Below are positions 52,824 through 62,170 of a stretch of 64,000 bases of DNA, piece by piece. A model generated the notes under the pieces. It worked only from the letters and a program-made list of their open reading frames with translations. It ran no database searches and was not told the DNA's origin. Position 1 is the stretch's first letter. Every line of letters starts with the position of its first letter. Location: contig NZ_OY775906.1 of assembly GCF_963675065.1 (NCBI RefSeq), positions 3,512,001-3,576,000 of the forward strand, read 5' to 3'. Both the position numbers and the translations under genes were made by a program. The stretch is from an uncultured Draconibacterium sp. GTDB lineage: Bacteria > Bacteroidota > Bacteroidia > Bacteroidales > Prolixibacteraceae.

Positions 52824-55800
52824 ATGAAAATCTATCCTCACCAACATTCGCTTTTATTATCGTTGTTCGCAATCCTTATCTGTTTGCAGGCGCAAAGCCA
52901 AAAGCTAATTGAGAGCAGGCAAAACAGTTATTATTCTTACGTTTACAAACTAACGGAAAAGGAAGCTGAGAGAATATACAAGAACGATTTAGATCAAATT
53001 GACGTGTCTTATTTTCATACTTTGGTTGATTCTTTTCCGACCGACAGCCAATATGTTGGTAACCTTACCAAAGGTTATTATTTAAAAACGTATGCCGATA
53101 AAAACCAGCGGCGTTTTTCTATAACAACGGTGCAGGATTTTGATGTTTTTATATTAAATAATAATACCGATTTATGTGTTCAGATATACGACTTAGAAGG
53201 AAACATCATTTCTGGTGCGAGGGTAAGCGTAGGTAATAAACTCCTTCATTTTGATAAAAAAACACAATCATATGTTGACCGAAAATCGAATCGGAAAGGA
53301 TTGCTAAAAGTACGAGTCAACGATTTTACAGGCTACTATAATCTTGCCCGACAATACAACAATTCGGGCATTAAGCGTACAAGCCGAAAAGTGGTCTACA
53401 ATGCACCGGTAAAATACATTTGGTTACCAATTCGTTACGTGGTTAAACTTCCGGTTGATGGTGTCAAGTCTATTGTAAACGGTTATCCGCAGGGAGCGAT
53501 TTACAATACAAAGAATTTTTTTGAGAGAACATACCGAAAAGTTGCTTCGATATTTGATGATTATTATCGTGAGCGATATTACAAGGGATACATTGTCTTT
53601 AACAAGCCTAAATATCATGTGGGTGATACGGTAAAATTTAAGGCTTTTGTGGTCACTAAGAAAGGGAAACCGGTTAACGAACCTGTGGATGTTATACTTT
53701 ACGGTAAGAATAGAATCGAACTGGAAAAACTGAGTCCGTACCACGAAGGTGGATATGCCGGTGAGTTTTTTTTGCACGATTCGTTACAGTTGCAACTCGA
53801 CAGAAGTTATCGCCTATCGCTTGAAATAAACAAATGGGAACATTTGATCTCAGGGAATTTCAGGTACGAAGATTATGAACTTTCGAAAACTAAGCTTTCG
53901 TTACGGCTCAATAATGCTGAGCAATATAAAAACCATGCAGTTAAGATCTATGTCAAGGGCACGGATGAAAACGACCTGAATCTTTTGGATGCGCGAATTC
54001 TGGTGCTGGGCAAAACTCGTACAGTCAGCAAATATTTCGGGCAGTATGTTTTTGTGCCCGATACGATTTCGTATTTCGAAAAGAAACTAGAGCCTTCCGG
54101 TGAAACTGAAATTTCGCTTCCCGACTCGTTATTTCCGAAAGCAAACTTTGAATACGAGCTAAACGTCCGACTGCTTACTTCCGACAACGAAACTATTTCC
54201 GAAAGTAAGCGAGTAAACTATTTTCACGATTCTGAAGAATTCGATATCGATGTCCAAACCGATTCCATTTTATTCCGGTTCAATAAAAACGGATTGTCAG
54301 CCCCGGCTTCGGTACGTGTAACGGCAAATGATAATTTTGGAAATAAAACCGAAGTATTTCGCGGAAGTACGCCTTGTAAAGTGGAACTGGAACCTTTTTA
54401 CGCCTCTTATACGGTAGAATCCGACAGCCTTTTCAAAACAATTGATATTTCTTCAGAATCATCATTATTCCAATGCTATTCCGAACGAACGGCCGATTCG
54501 GTTTTTGTTGTAGCCGAGAATCCACGAAAGATTCCTTTTGTTTATACAATCTATAGGAAGAATAGTGAACAGTCCAGAGGATATGGAGATTCGCTGAACA
54601 TTGCCAAAAAAACAACCACAAAGCAAAATTATTTTGTTTCTATACGCTACTTGTGGGGCGGCAAAATTCAGGAACAAACTTACCGCATTCCATTTAACGA
54701 TCGGAAACTGAATATTTCGGTAACGCAGCCAAAAATTGTTTATCCCGGACAAAAATCGAAGATTGATATTTTAGTGACCGATGTTGAAGGAGAACCAGTT
54801 GAAGGCGTTGACCTGACTGCTTACTCACTAACCAGAAAGTTCAATTATTCTCCTCCGGTTTTACCCAATTTTGAACAGACCCGGAAAAACAAAACAGTTA
54901 TCAATAATTTTCATTTCGAAGATTTTGGGCTTAAAACCGGGAATTTCGATTTGGATTATGAAACATGGAAATTATTGGCCGGTCTGGATTCTATCGAATA
55001 TTACCGGTTTATATATCCCCACGATTCTATCTATCGTTTTGAATATCCGGTACCCGATTCGCTTACCCAGTTTGCGCCCTTTGTAGTTTCAAAAGGCAAA
55101 GCGCTGCCCGTTCATGTAGTGTACGTGGATAATAACCCGGTATACTTCAGCTGGTCAAACTATACTCAGCCTTATTCTTTTAAAGTCTTCAGCGGTTACC
55201 ATCAGGTAAAATTGCGAACAAGTTTCAAAAGCATTACGATTGACAGTCTCTATTTCAGTCGTGGCAAAAAGATGATTTTTAGCCTGAATGATAATTTAAA
55301 AGCTGGAAACATTCACATCAGTGATGAGAAGCCGGAATTGAGTGATTTTGAGCAGCGTTCGCTTTACCGCTACATTTTTCCATACCGAAATAATTTCGGT
55401 GAGAGATATGCCTATTTATATCAGAACGGCGATGCTCAATTTTTGAAACCAAGATTGAATACACATCAAAATTTTGCTGGTCCCGTTGCCGGAAATTTGT
55501 CTTTTAACGAAATCGATGGATTTACAACCCATTTTAATCACGAGCCGTTTTTTGAATACGAGTTTACACCCGGACTTCTAAAAATGAGAAGCATCGACAA
55601 AAAGGAGTATCCACGTTCTTTGAAACGATATCAGCAAAAGCACAATCTGGCAGATGTGGTACTAACAAAAGACTCATTATACAGGCAGTGGAAAAATTAC
55701 CTCGATATAAAACGTTATTCAACTGCGAGATATCGCTATCCGCGTTCTACATCTGCCGGACATGGAGAAATAAAGTATCGCTATTCTAAAAACTCGATAA

Positions 55801-58775
55801 CATCAATGGAACAACCTCTAAACATGTTGGTTTTCAAATATGACAATCCTGAGTTTATTCGTGTTTACCCTGGCCAGGCTTCCAACATTCATGAATTGAA
55901 TGAAGGGTACTATCGCTTGCTGTTCTTTTATGCCGGGGCAAAATACCAAACCATTGATTCGGTATTTGTTCAATCAGATGGGCTAAATTATTATGAGTTT
56001 CAGCAACCTCCAGTTTTAGAGAAAGACTCGTTCAGTACTTATGTGAGCGAGCTTATAGAAGAAACTATTTTTAAACCGGCGCCTTATTATCAGCAGGAAG
56101 AGAAAGAGCTAAAACAAATTTACAACTATTATCAGCAGCAATTTCAATATACAGGTGACGGAGAAGTGGTTGAAGGTTATGTTCTGGAAGAAGACACGGG
56201 TGAACCAATTCCCGGGGTATCAATTGTTGTTAAAGGAACTACCTATGGAACGGTGAGCAATATTGATGGTTATTTTTCGATAAAGGTTCCGCAAAATTAT
56301 AATACGCTGGTTTATTCGTTTATTGGATTCGATACAGAAGAACGACAAATCGGGCAAGATGATGTTTCCAATGTAAGCATGAGTCCAAGTTTATTGGGCT
56401 TGGATGAGGTGGTAGTTGTTGGATATGGAGTTCAGCGTAAATCAAGTGTTACAGCTTCTGTTTCGACGGTATCTCCCGGATTATTAAGAGGAATCCCAGG
56501 CGTCAGTGGCAATATTTCGCAGGTTTTACAGGGAAAAGTGTCAGGTGTAGCCATTTCTTACGATGAAAAATCTGAAAGTACCGAAATTATGATTCGCGGT
56601 TCTTCTACCGTCTCTTTTGATAAAACACCTTTATACATCATAAATGGGAATATATATAACGGGGATATTTCAAAATTAGACCCGAATATGATTCAAAACA
56701 TCCAGATTCTAAAAGATGAAGAGGCAACTACTCTTTACGGGTCCAAGGCTGCAAACGGGGTTGTAATTATAGAAACCGGAAGTAGTGCATTTAAAGAAAC
56801 TCCAAATCAAGGCGTTAAAGGTGCCGATTACGATGCAGCTTTTCTCGAAGCAGCTTCTCAGGCCAGTTCAATTCGCGAAAATTTTTCAGATTATGCGTTC
56901 TGGCAACCACAATTAATTACCGATAAAGATGGGAAAGCAAGTTTCGAAGTTATTTTTCCCGATGATGTTACCAGCTGGGAAACATATTACCTGGCGATGA
57001 ACGGGAAAAAACAAAGCGGTCAGTCCCGTGAATTGGTAAGATCGTACAAACCATTAATGGCACAGTTGGCGGTGCCCCGGTTTTTGGTTCAGTCAGATAC
57101 AACTTATGCAATTGGCAAGGCATTAAACTATTCGCCCGATTCGGTACTGGTCACTACAAACTTTGAACTCGACGATAAATCGGTTTTCAAAAAAGCCAGG
57201 TATGTTTCAAATTCGGTACTTGATACGCTTCCGGTTGTTGCGGCTAATGACTCGTTATCGCTTAAATATTTTCTGGAAAAAGAAGATGGTTATTTTGATG
57301 GGGAAATCAGGACAATTCCGGTCTATCCCCTTGGACTGGAAAAATCCAAAGGCAGTTTTTATGTGCTGGAGAAAGATACAACAGTTTACCTTTCGTTCGA
57401 TACAACTTTAGGCAATGCCACAATTTATGCGCGTGCCGATGAGCTGAACGTTATTGAGGATGAAATCATTCATCTAAAGAATTACCGTTACAATTGCAAC
57501 GAACAACTGGCTTCAAAATTGAAAGCCCTGTTAGCAGAAAAAACAATCAGGGAGTTTCAGAAAAAGAAATTTGATGGGGACAATAACATTGATAAATTAA
57601 TTCGGCAGCTACAGAAGAATCAGAAAGAAAACGGACTTTGGGGGTGGTGGAAAGATTCGGACGAAAAACTGTGGATTAGCCTGCATGTTTTGGAAGCTTT
57701 GCTTGATGCTGAGATATCAGGCTACAAAGTGACAATCGATAAGGAAAAACTAGCCGGAAATCTTATTTGGGAATTTCAGAATACCCGCAACTTTGATTCA
57801 GGGATTAGAATATTGACAGTTTTAAAGTTGCTGGATGCCCAGGTGGAATATAAAAGATATATATCCGATTTAGAAAAAACAAAAAAGCCAAATCTTAATG
57901 AAATGCTACAGTTGATGACACTGAAAAAAAGCTGCGATATTCCTTTAAACACAGATACACTCAAGCATTATCAGGAAAGTACAATGTTTGGCAATATTTA
58001 TTTTGCAGATGACAGTTTACAATCTACTTTGTTGAGAAACAACATTCAGAATACAATATTGGCTTATAAAATTTTGAAATCTGATTCTGTTGAAAATACC
58101 AATACACTGGGTAAAATACGAAATTACTTTTTTGAAAGGCGTAAAACAGGGTACTGGCAAAACACTTTCGAATCGGCACAAATTATTGAGACCATATTGC
58201 CCGATTTGCTGGGAAACCATTCTTCTTTTGAGAAGCCAATGTTACAAATCAGCGGAGATGTAATTGAGACTGTTACCGAGTTTCCTTTTGAAATGAAGGT
58301 TACACCGACTCAAAAGCTGAACGTGATCAAAACCGGAAGTTACCCCGTTTATTTAACCAGCTATCAAAGATATTGGGATCGATCGCCCAACGAAAAAAAG
58401 GGAGATTTTGAAGTTACAACACATTTGGGCGATAATTCTACTTCGATTTTAAAAGCGGGAGAACAGGTTACACTGACAGCCAACGTAAAAGTTAAACACG
58501 ATGCTCAATATGTAATGATTAATATTCCGATTCCGGGAGGCTGTTCTTATGCCGACAAACGGAATTATTTCCGAAACGAATCACATCGGGAATATTTTAA
58601 GAATGAAACGGCAATTTTCTGCGAATTTCTGTCAGAAGGAGAGTATTCATTTGAAGTTAAGTTGATACCGAGATATAACGGTGTTTACACTTTAAACCCG
58701 GCCAAAGCAGAGCTAATGTATTTTCCGGTATTTTCCGGAAACAATGAAGTGCGGGAAGTAAAAATCTGTGAGTGA
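52824..58775 (+). CDS. Alpha-2-macroglobulin-family protein with inserted CarboxypepD_reg/TonB-plug module
   Basis: The protein is 1983 residues from the ATG at 52824, which opens a signal peptide (HSLLLSLFAILICLQAQSQ). Macroglobulin domains follow, including FNKPKYHVGDTVKFKAFV (about 257-274) and a later one with VYPGQKSKIDILVTD (about 640). At about 1112-1190 comes a CarboxypepD_reg domain, EGYVLEEDTGEPIPGVSIVV. A SusC-like plug runs to about 1325 with LDEVVVVGYG, LQGKVSGVAI and TTLYGSKAANGVV, but no barrel follows. The A2M core resumes with YAFWQPQLITDKDGKASFEV (1357) and VTSWETYYLAMNGK. A thioester-type motif CNEQ is at 1558-1561. A helical TED-like region and a terminal receptor-binding-like domain end it. 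Family role: trapping of proteases in the envelope. Confidence 0.85.
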   Translation: MKIYPHQHSLLLSLFAILICLQAQSQKLIESRQNSYYSYVYKLTEKEAERIYKNDLDQIDVSYFHTLVDSFPTDSQYVGNLTKGYYLKTYADKNQRRFSITTVQDFDVFILNNNTDLCVQIYDLEGNIISGARVSVGNKLLHFDKKTQSYVDRKSNRKGLLKVRVNDFTGYYNLARQYNNSGIKRTSRKVVYNAPVKYIWLPIRYVVKLPVDGVKSIVNGYPQGAIYNTKNFFERTYRKVASIFDDYYRERYYKGYIVFNKPKYHVGDTVKFKAFVVTKKGKPVNEPVDVILYGKNRIELEKLSPYHEGGYAGEFFLHDSLQLQLDRSYRLSLEINKWEHLISGNFRYEDYELSKTKLSLRLNNAEQYKNHAVKIYVKGTDENDLNLLDARILVLGKTRTVSKYFGQYVFVPDTISYFEKKLEPSGETEISLPDSLFPKANFEYELNVRLLTSDNETISESKRVNYFHDSEEFDIDVQTDSILFRFNKNGLSAPASVRVTANDNFGNKTEVFRGSTPCKVELEPFYASYTVESDSLFKTIDISSESSLFQCYSERTADSVFVVAENPRKIPFVYTIYRKNSEQSRGYGDSLNIAKKTTTKQNYFVSIRYLWGGKIQEQTYRIPFNDRKLNISVTQPKIVYPGQKSKIDILVTDVEGEPVEGVDLTAYSLTRKFNYSPPVLPNFEQTRKNKTVINNFHFEDFGLKTGNFDLDYETWKLLAGLDSIEYYRFIYPHDSIYRFEYPVPDSLTQFAPFVVSKGKALPVHVVYVDNNPVYFSWSNYTQPYSFKVFSGYHQVKLRTSFKSITIDSLYFSRGKKMIFSLNDNLKAGNIHISDEKPELSDFEQRSLYRYIFPYRNNFGERYAYLYQNGDAQFLKPRLNTHQNFAGPVAGNLSFNEIDGFTTHFNHEPFFEYEFTPGLLKMRSIDKKEYPRSLKRYQQKHNLADVVLTKDSLYRQWKNYLDIKRYSTARYRYPRSTSAGHGEIKYRYSKNSITSMEQPLNMLVFKYDNPEFIRVYPGQASNIHELNEGYYRLLFFYAGAKYQTIDSVFVQSDGLNYYEFQQPPVLEKDSFSTYVSELIEETIFKPAPYYQQEEKELKQIYNYYQQQFQYTGDGEVVEGYVLEEDTGEPIPGVSIVVKGTTYGTVSNIDGYFSIKVPQNYNTLVYSFIGFDTEERQIGQDDVSNVSMSPSLLGLDEVVVVGYGVQRKSSVTASVSTVSPGLLRGIPGVSGNISQVLQGKVSGVAISYDEKSESTEIMIRGSSTVSFDKTPLYIINGNIYNGDISKLDPNMIQNIQILKDEEATTLYGSKAANGVVIIETGSSAFKETPNQGVKGADYDAAFLEAASQASSIRENFSDYAFWQPQLITDKDGKASFEVIFPDDVTSWETYYLAMNGKKQSGQSRELVRSYKPLMAQLAVPRFLVQSDTTYAIGKALNYSPDSVLVTTNFELDDKSVFKKARYVSNSVLDTLPVVAANDSLSLKYFLEKEDGYFDGEIRTIPVYPLGLEKSKGSFYVLEKDTTVYLSFDTTLGNATIYARADELNVIEDEIIHLKNYRYNCNEQLASKLKALLAEKTIREFQKKKFDGDNNIDKLIRQLQKNQKENGLWGWWKDSDEKLWISLHVLEALLDAEISGYKVTIDKEKLAGNLIWEFQNTRNFDSGIRILTVLKLLDAQVEYKRYISDLEKTKKPNLNEMLQLMTLKKSCDIPLNTDTLKHYQESTMFGNIYFADDSLQSTLLRNNIQNTILAYKILKSDSVENTNTLGKIRNYFFERRKTGYWQNTFESAQIIETILPDLLGNHSSFEKPMLQISGDVIETVTEFPFEMKVTPTQKLNVIKTGSYPVYLTSYQRYWDRSPNEKKGDFEVTTHLGDNSTSILKAGEQVTLTANVKVKHDAQYVMINIPIPGGCSYADKRNYFRNESHREYFKNETAIFCEFLSEGEYSFEVKLIPRYNGVYTLNPAKAELMYFPVFSGNNEVREVKICE

Positions 58776-58849
58776 TTTGACATTGATTAATCTTTCACAA
58801 AATCGTATACAGAATTGAAAGAAAGGGCCATATTTTGGTTCTTAATAAA

Positions 58850-58884
58850 CAACAGAGGTATGAAAACAAATCATACCTCTGTTG
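58850..58884. other. Perfect 14-bp hairpin without T run
   Basis: CAACAGAGGTATGA (58850-58863) is perfectly inverted at TCATACCTCTGTTG (58871-58884) with a 7-base AAACAAA loop. It lies between the macroglobulin stop and the tRNA gene. A T run is missing on both sides (TTTATT follows on the minus strand), so it could stabilise or end either transcript. Confidence 0.7.
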
Positions 58885-58900
58885 CGCCAAATTAACCTTG

Positions 58901-58975
58901 TGAGGCATACTGGATTCGAACCAGTGACCCCTACCCTGTCAAGGTAATGCTCTGAACCAGCTGAGCTAATGCCTC
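58901..58975 (-). tRNA. tRNA-Val (GAC)
   Basis: The minus strand folds into a full cloverleaf. The acceptor is GAGGCAT/ATGCCTC, the D arm GCTCAGCTGGTTCAGAGC, the anticodon loop TTGACAG (anticodon GAC, codon GTC) on a TTACC/GGTAG stem, and the T arm ACTGG-TTCGAAT-CCAGT. The discriminator base is A. CCA is not encoded. Confidence 0.95.
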
Positions 58976-58993
58976 AAAAGCAAAATAAAAGTA

Positions 58994-59026
58994 CAAAAAA
59001 AGGATTGCCGTACGACAATCCTTTTA
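58994..59026 (-). terminator. Intrinsic terminator of the purine permease gene
   Basis: AAAAGGATTG (58998-59007) pairs with CAATCCTTTT (59016-59025). On the minus strand the stem is followed by a T run. It lies 22 bases past the permease stop. Confidence 0.85.
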
Positions 59027-59047
59027 ACTATTTTTTAGTTGGAATAT

Positions 59048-60340
59048 TTATACTCCAAACCACAGATTTATTACTGACAACAGGGCAATAACCCACATTA
59101 GCCAAGAAACCTCTTTATATTTACCGGCCACAGCTTTCAACACTACATACGAGATAAACCCGAATGATAAACCGATAGAAATACTGTAGGTTAAAGGCAT
59201 TAAAATGATGGTAAGAAATGCCGGAATAGCTTCCGAGAAATCAGCAAAATCAATTTGTTTGATATTCTTGAACATGTACACTCCAACGATTACCAATGCA
59301 GGTGCGGTTGCATAACCTGGTACAATACCAATAAGCGGAGCAAAGAACAGCGCCAAAAAGAACAAGCCTGCTGTAATAATAGATGCAAAACCTGTTTTAG
59401 CACCATTGGCAATACCAGATGCTGATTCGATGTAAGTAGTAGTAGTACTTGTTCCCAACAGCGATCCTGCAACAGTTGCAACAGCATCAGCTTCAAGAAT
59501 ACGATCTACGTTTTCAACTTTACCATCTTTATCAACAAAACCGGCTTCGTATGAGCACGCAACAATTGTTCCTACCGAATCAAAAAGATCGACAAACATA
59601 AACGAGAAAACTGCACCAATTAAACCAAAGCTAAGTGCTGATAAAATATCCAGTTTTAACATTATTGGACTCATTGAAGGTGGCAAAGAAACAAATGCTT
59701 CGGGCGCATGAACTTCTCCGGCAATTATTGCAATAATTGTAGTGATAATAATACCGTAAAAAATTCCACCGCGTACTTTTTTAACTTCCAGAATTGCAGT
59801 TATTAATAAACCAGCCAAACCAATTAACAGCGTTGGAGTAAACTCGCCAAGGCCAACAAAGGTCGACGGATTAGCCACAACCAATCCCATGTTTTTAAAT
59901 CCAATAAACGAGATAAACAATCCAATACCAGCTCCGGTTGCTAAACGCAGTGCCAGCGGAATCGTATGAATAATTTTTGTGCGTATTCCGGTAACCGTAA
60001 GCGCCAGAAATATTACTCCTGAAATAAATACTACCCCTAGAGCTGTTTGCCACTCAACACCGGCTCCCAACACAAGCGTGTACGTAAAAAAGGCATTTAA
60101 TCCCATTCCGGGAGCCATTGCATAAGGTACTTTGGCCCAAATACCTGCCAAAAGCGTACCAATAAGAGAGGCTACAATCGTAACTGTGATCAGTGCATTT
60201 CTATCCATTCCGGCATCGCCCAAAATCGATGGGTTTACAAAAATGATGTAGGCCATAGTTAAAAAGGTGGTTGCCCCACCAATGATCTCCTTCTTGAAAG
60301 AAGAACCACGGCCGCTGATATTAAAATATTTATCGATCAT
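59048..60340 (-). CDS. NCS2-family purine permease (AzgA-like)
   Basis: The 430-residue protein has about 12-14 membrane segments and the AzgA/PbuG signature. Diagnostic parts are FKKEIIGGATTFLTMAYIIF, AKVPYAMAPGMGLNAFFTYT, FVDLFDSVGTIVACSYEAGF and TTTTYIESASGIANGAKTGF. The family brings guanine, hypoxanthine or adenine in with protons. It follows the DUF5020 gene by 10 bases, so the two form an uptake operon: outer-membrane pore first, inner-membrane permease second. Confidence 0.9.
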   Translation of the reverse strand: MIDKYFNISGRGSSFKKEIIGGATTFLTMAYIIFVNPSILGDAGMDRNALITVTIVASLIGTLLAGIWAKVPYAMAPGMGLNAFFTYTLVLGAGVEWQTALGVVFISGVIFLALTVTGIRTKIIHTIPLALRLATGAGIGLFISFIGFKNMGLVVANPSTFVGLGEFTPTLLIGLAGLLITAILEVKKVRGGIFYGIIITTIIAIIAGEVHAPEAFVSLPPSMSPIMLKLDILSALSFGLIGAVFSFMFVDLFDSVGTIVACSYEAGFVDKDGKVENVDRILEADAVATVAGSLLGTSTTTTYIESASGIANGAKTGFASIITAGLFFLALFFAPLIGIVPGYATAPALVIVGVYMFKNIKQIDFADFSEAIPAFLTIILMPLTYSISIGLSFGFISYVVLKAVAGKYKEVSWLMWVIALLSVINLWFGV

Positions 60341-60350
60341 AATTCAGGTT

Positions 60351-61031
60351 TTAGAATGTGTATTTAACAGCCAGCGTTGGCTTTACAGCAAATTCATCTC
60401 CAACGAAATTGTTGCTTAACTCGATTTCAGTACCAAGCGAGAAGTTTTTACATGGGTTGTACCACAATTGAGGCTCAGTTAAGAAACGATAGTCAGTTCC
60501 CCAAAACATTTCTTCTTTCCAGAAATCGGCAAATCCGGTAAAAGTAAATTTACCTTCTGCCATTTGTACCGTCCAAACAGCTGTTAACTGAAAAGCCGCA
60601 TCTTCTTTGTCCTTGATGTACTTGTAATTGGCCTGCAAGGTTAAAATCTTAGAGAAATCGGCAGATGCCCAGGTACGTTCCAAACCTGCCAACCAGCAGT
60701 TTTCAATAGGAATCCAAACTCCGCCACCAACACTCATTGTTCCGCCGTTGTATTCAACACGTGGCATAAATTTCTGTGTTTCGTTCCATTTAAAAGCACG
60801 TGCAATTTCCCAGTAAGCCAACGAAAGACCATTGTCAATACCGGTACCATCAGCACCATAATCCATGTCAACGAAAAAGAATGTCGATCCGTAAGCATCA
60901 GGACGGAACATTTCTACTGTTGAAGTCAGCATTTTACGGCCTTCACCGAAATCGTAATGTAACTGTACATTTTGGGCATTAACAGAAAACATAAATGCAA
61001 CAAAAGCCATTGCAAGTAGTACTTTTTTCAT
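60351..61031 (-). CDS. DUF5020 outer-membrane protein
   Basis: The 226-residue protein has a signal peptide (MKKVLLAMAFVAFMFSVNAQ). Alternating beta strands end in VKPTLAVKYTF with a terminal phenylalanine, typical of outer-membrane barrels. YDFGEGRKMLTSTVEMFRPD and FFFVDMDYG are characteristic of DUF5020, which resembles Tsx-like nucleoside channels. The downstream purine permease supports a role in nucleoside or base uptake, but that is inference. Confidence 0.75.
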   Translation of the reverse strand: MKKVLLAMAFVAFMFSVNAQNVQLHYDFGEGRKMLTSTVEMFRPDAYGSTFFFVDMDYGADGTGIDNGLSLAYWEIARAFKWNETQKFMPRVEYNGGTMSVGGGVWIPIENCWLAGLERTWASADFSKILTLQANYKYIKDKEDAAFQLTAVWTVQMAEGKFTFTGFADFWKEEMFWGTDYRFLTEPQLWYNPCKNFSLGTEIELSNNFVGDEFAVKPTLAVKYTF

Positions 61032-61068
61032 AGTCGTTAAATTATAAGAATTTGATATTTAATGGCTG

Positions 61069-61103
61069 CAAAAGTAATTATTCTTTCCATTCTGAAAAAC
61101 AAA
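61069..61103 (-). promoter_or_regulatory. Promoter for the DUF5020-permease operon
   Basis: On the minus strand TTTG (61103-61100) and TACTTTTG (61076-61069) are 23 bases apart. The start codon at 61031 lies about 38 bases downstream. Confidence 0.55.
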
Positions 61104-61140
61104 TAATTGCGCTAACCACCTCAGTATTGAACCGTTATAA

Positions 61141-61170
61141 ATAAAAGAACCCCGGTCAGAACAACCGGGG
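61141..61170 (-). terminator. Intrinsic terminator of the DUF2461 gene
   Basis: CCCCGGT (61150-61156) pairs with ACCGGGG (61164-61170). On the minus strand the stem is followed by TTCTTTTATTT. It lies about 110 bases beyond the DUF2461 stop. Confidence 0.6.
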
Positions 61171-61278
61171 CATTTCATTGAAATCGGGAAGATAAAAAAT
61201 AAGGGTCTTATATATTATTATTCTGTAGAAACGTAAAAAGTAACCCTTTTTGCCACTATTTTGAAACAATAAAAATAG

Positions 61279-61932
61279 CTAATCAGCCAAGGCTTCGTAT
61301 AAAAAAACATTTACCGGATAAAGCTGTTCGTAAAGCTTCACCACTTCTTTAATGTAGTTATCACTGGTTACAACGCTCTCTTCCAATGGTTTTGAATAGA
61401 TATACGATTTGTATTTCAGCAAATCAATGTGCTCATGATCTTTCGGAAAACCCTTTGGCGCCAGCTTTAATTTATCTTCATACATTTCCGGGAATTGTTT
61501 TTTAAAATCAGGTTCACTGGTAATTTCCAGAAATTCTTCGGCACGGTCGGCCAGATAATTCCTTATCGATTTTAACACCGGTGCCGGTGGCATATATACT
61601 CCTCCGGCAACAAAACAACCACCGGGCTCGATATGAAAATAATAACCCGGATTCATGCTTTTGCGGCCACCTTTACAAATAAAACTGCCAAAATTGGTTT
61701 TGTATGGGCGTTTATCTTTTGAAAACCGAACATCACGGAAGATCCTAAAAATACAATCTTTGGGTTGTAATCCACGCACTGCCGGATCGAATTCGCCAAT
61801 TTCATTAATCAGCACATCGGTAAGAAATAGTAGCTTTTCTCTGCTTTCTTCGTACCATTTTCGGTTATCGTTAAACCACTCGCGATTGTTGTTTTCAGCC
61901 AACTGCTTCAAAAATCCAAGAACTTTCTCCAT
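61279..61932 (-). CDS. DUF2461 family protein
   Basis: The 217-residue protein matches DUF2461 (TIGR02453), with LGFLKQLAENNNREWFNDNR at the start, IFRIFRDVRFSKDKRPYKTN, GGRKSMNPGYYFHIEPGG and FVAGGVYMPPAPVL. It is soluble and lacks a signal. The function of the family is not known. It is preceded by a 238-base gap and appears to be transcribed alone. Confidence 0.9.
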   Translation of the reverse strand: MEKVLGFLKQLAENNNREWFNDNRKWYEESREKLLFLTDVLINEIGEFDPAVRGLQPKDCIFRIFRDVRFSKDKRPYKTNFGSFICKGGRKSMNPGYYFHIEPGGCFVAGGVYMPPAPVLKSIRNYLADRAEEFLEITSEPDFKKQFPEMYEDKLKLAPKGFPKDHEHIDLLKYKSYIYSKPLEESVVTSDNYIKEVVKLYEQLYPVNVFLYEALAD

Positions 61933-62170
61933 AGTAGAATATTTTGCACTATTTTTAACCTGAAAATATTTTAATATTTTTCACACAACGTGTTGACGAT
62001 TGAAAATCTACAAGATATACGTTTTAAATGAATCAAGCTAAAGATTTTCAATGCCAAGGTTAACCCTGACAAATAATTTTTTTTCAATTATTTCGTCAGT
62101 CCTTCGGATAATTAATTCATTTTTATGAATTAATCAGGTTAAATTTCAATGTAAACAAAAAACAGAATTG

